Shown here: piece after piece, positions 59,965-64,000 of the stretch
Layout of the letters: each line of letters begins with the position of its first letter
How positions within the stretch are numbered: position 1 is the stretch's first letter
Assembly (NCBI RefSeq): GCF_028435365.1
Contig: NZ_JAGTJJ010000035.1
Location: 1 to 64,000 of the forward strand
Direction of reading: 5' to 3'
DNA from: Polyangium jinanense
GTDB taxonomy: Bacteria > Myxococcota > Polyangia > Polyangiales > Polyangiaceae
DNA: 64,000 bases
The notes under the pieces: model-generated
Told to the model about the DNA's origin: nothing
Databases searched by the model: none
The model's input: only the letters and a program-made list of their open reading frames with translations
Program-made: the position numbers and the translations under genes

Positions 59965-61569
59965 GTGGACGCGCGCCGAACGCCCCCGAACGAGGTGCCG
60001 CGAGCGCGCTTCGTCGCGCTCGTGCTGACGCTCGTCGTGTTCGTCGCGTGTGGCGCGCCCGACGAGCCGCCGGGCCGCACCGTCGAGGGGCCGGATCCGG
60101 CCGTGCCCGCGGCATCCGTCGCCTCGGGCGGCGCGCTCCCGCTCCCGCCCGAGCCCTCGGCCGTGAGCGAGCCCGAGCCCGAAGGCCCCGCGCCGGCGGA
60201 CCTCGAGCCAGGCCAGGGCCACGAGCTCGCCAGCATCGCGATGCGCAACTTCGTGTACATCGCGCCCGATTACCAGTCCACGCGGCTCGGCTACCTGCGC
60301 GCGGGCGCCATCGTCCCGCGCGCCGCCGAGCCCGCAGGCTTCAAGCGGTGCAAGGGCGGCTTTTATCGGATCCACCCGCGCGGCTACGTCTGCGTGGGCA
60401 CGGGCGCGACGCTCGACACGAAGCATCCCGTCGCCCTCGCGGCCGTCCGCGGCCCGCGCCGGGGCGAACCGTTCCCTTACCATTACGTCGTTTCGCGCAG
60501 CCCCCCGCCGCACCTCTACGTCCACCTCCCCACGCCCGAGGAGCAACGCACCGTCGAGGGCCGTCCCCTCGGCGCGCGCGGCATGAACGACTGGATCGTG
60601 CAGGAGATTGGCAGGACGATCGGCGATGCGGATCCGATCTCCCCCTTCCTCGAGTCCGGCCGCGATTTGCCGAAGCCCGCGGGCGCCGAGGAGAAGGTCC
60701 GCTTCCACGCGCACCGCGGCCGCGCCAAGGCGCGCTCGGCGTTCGGCCTGATGGCCAGCTTCGACTGGACGGACCGCCGCTTCGGCCTCACGACCGAGCT
60801 CGACCTCGTCCCGATCGATCGCACGCGTCCCGCGCACCTCTCCGAGCTGCGCGGCGTCGTCTTCAAGGCGCCGGGCGTGCCGGCGTTCGTCATGCACCAG
60901 GGCCTGCGCGCGCTGCGGCCCGACGAAGAGGGCAAGCTCCGGCCCGCGGAGTACGTCCCTTTCCGGAGTGGCTGGGTGCTCACGGGGCGCGCGTCGAGCG
61001 GCGGCGGGCACCGCGTCGAGGGAAAACCGGGCGAGGCGCCGGCGGCCTACGTCGAGACCACCGAGGGCGTATGGCTCGCGGCGAGCAGCCTGCGGATCGG
61101 CCGGCTCGGGCAGGATCTCTGGGGACATGCCAAACGCGGCAAGCGCTGGATCGACATCTCGATCGAGCTCCAGATGCTCGTCGCCTACGAGGGCACGAAC
61201 CCCGTGTTCGCCACGCTCGTCTCCACGGGCCGTGGCGGGCTCTCGGACCCGGAGACCACGGGCGCCACGGTCCAGGGCACGTTTTTCGTCCAATCGAAGC
61301 ACGTCACGGCGACGATGGACGGAGATCCGGCGAGCGAGGCCGCGTTCGAGCTCCACGACGTGCCGTACGTCCAGTACTTCCACCAGAATTACGCCATTCA
61401 CGGCGCGTACTGGCACGACGAATTCGGCAAGGCGCGCAGCAATGGCTGTGTGAACGTCTCGCCCGCGGACGCGGCCTGGCTCTTCGAATTCACCGATCCG
61501 CCCGTCCCGGCCGCGTGGCACGGCGCGATGACCCCCGCCGGCGGCACGCTCGTGTACGTCCACCCCTGA
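59965..61569 (+). CDS. L,D-transpeptidase (YkuD) lipoprotein
   Basis: 534 aa from GTG 59965. The signal (ALVLTLVVFVACG) has a lipobox Cys. A Pro/Glu linker and an SH3-like part (SIAMRNFVYIAPDYQSTRLG) precede a strand-rich middle. The catalytic YkuD domain (~400-525) has IHGAYWHDEFGKARSNGCVN, with the histidine, serine and active-site cysteine of SxGC. The enzyme crosslinks peptidoglycan peptides or attaches proteins to the wall, at the outer leaflet or periplasm. It diverges from the Uma2-like gene. Confidence 0.92.
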   Translation: MDARRTPPNEVPRARFVALVLTLVVFVACGAPDEPPGRTVEGPDPAVPAASVASGGALPLPPEPSAVSEPEPEGPAPADLEPGQGHELASIAMRNFVYIAPDYQSTRLGYLRAGAIVPRAAEPAGFKRCKGGFYRIHPRGYVCVGTGATLDTKHPVALAAVRGPRRGEPFPYHYVVSRSPPPHLYVHLPTPEEQRTVEGRPLGARGMNDWIVQEIGRTIGDADPISPFLESGRDLPKPAGAEEKVRFHAHRGRAKARSAFGLMASFDWTDRRFGLTTELDLVPIDRTRPAHLSELRGVVFKAPGVPAFVMHQGLRALRPDEEGKLRPAEYVPFRSGWVLTGRASSGGGHRVEGKPGEAPAAYVETTEGVWLAASSLRIGRLGQDLWGHAKRGKRWIDISIELQMLVAYEGTNPVFATLVSTGRGGLSDPETTGATVQGTFFVQSKHVTATMDGDPASEAAFELHDVPYVQYFHQNYAIHGAYWHDEFGKARSNGCVNVSPADAAWLFEFTDPPVPAAWHGAMTPAGGTLVYVHP

Positions 61570-61573
61570 ACGG

Positions 61574-61590
61574 GCTCTCTCCCCGAGAGC
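61574..61590 (+). terminator. Possible terminator of the L,D-transpeptidase gene
   Basis: GCTCTC (61574-61579) pairs with GAGAGC (61585-61590) around TCCCC, 5 bp after the stop, followed by ACGATTTGT. Short stem and weak T-run, so only tentative. Confidence 0.4.
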
Positions 61591-61691
61591 ACGATTTGTA
61601 CCCGAGCTTTCCTCTTGCTCCCTCCTTCCCGCATGGGTTAGATCTTCGAGATTTCGTGTCTCCTTTGATGTTCACGGAAAGGACGAAGGTC

Positions 61692-64000
<2,309 letters not shown>

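Overview
The window is a high-GC chromosome segment from a myxobacterium, most likely the Polyangiales/Sorangiineae group. I infer this from the very strong GC third-position bias, the many lipoproteins with GGSGGA-type linkers, beta-propeller lipoproteins, an NtrC-type regulator, DUF2169/DUF4150 effector modules and Uma2-like proteins with GREE repeats. There are no rRNA or tRNA genes, no CRISPR array and no recognisable transposase. The species cannot be named from the sequence alone.

Layout. 1-8157: half of a hairpin repeat, then a minus-strand envelope operon (OmpA-family protein, lipoprotein, STAS-like protein, glycosyltransferase with a C-terminal Rossmann-like part), diverging from an NtrC-type activator coupled to an ABC ATPase, then a GFA-family protein. 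8329-12560: lipoproteins, a TetR regulator and the first of two paralogous coiled-coil proteins of unknown function. 12561-18111: accessory DNA with an apparently truncated nuclease-toxin end and its likely immunity gene, a repetitive secreted protein, and a three-gene cassette bounded by a 78-bp copy of the 3' end of a chemoreceptor gene. 18123-21427: the chemoreceptor, a membrane-channel-like protein and a single-pass protein. 21695-29661: a mammalian-soluble-adenylyl-cyclase-like protein, then a SulP anion transporter carrying STAS and cyclic-nucleotide-binding domains and a von Willebrand A protein; this looks like a bicarbonate/cAMP unit.

30178-44429: an approximately 14-kb accessory block bounded by an 85-bp imperfect direct repeat. 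It holds a composite hairpin element, the second coiled-coil paralog, an orphan type VI spike module (VgrG, DUF2169 adaptor, PAAR-like nuclease effector, SUKH immunity protein, proline-rich protein), secreted proteins and a sigma factor with its own membrane anchor. 44442-53467: the most unusual locus, a tightly coupled operon of a tubulin/FtsZ-superfamily protein, a membrane protein with a tubulin-like N-terminus, and a four-helix membrane protein that reads as a degenerate MrfA/YprA-type (DUF1998) helicase. 53496-64000: a PHP/CehA-like lipoprotein, small lipoproteins, a CBS-domain protein, a Uma2-like protein, an L,D-transpeptidase and a partial beta-propeller lipoprotein.

Two architectural signals cut across genes. 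One is a dispersed family of four-hairpin units (five half-units seen) whose two subfamilies differ by compensatory base changes. The other is two direct-repeat-bounded insertions (78 bp and 85 bp repeats), which suggest how the accessory cargo entered.
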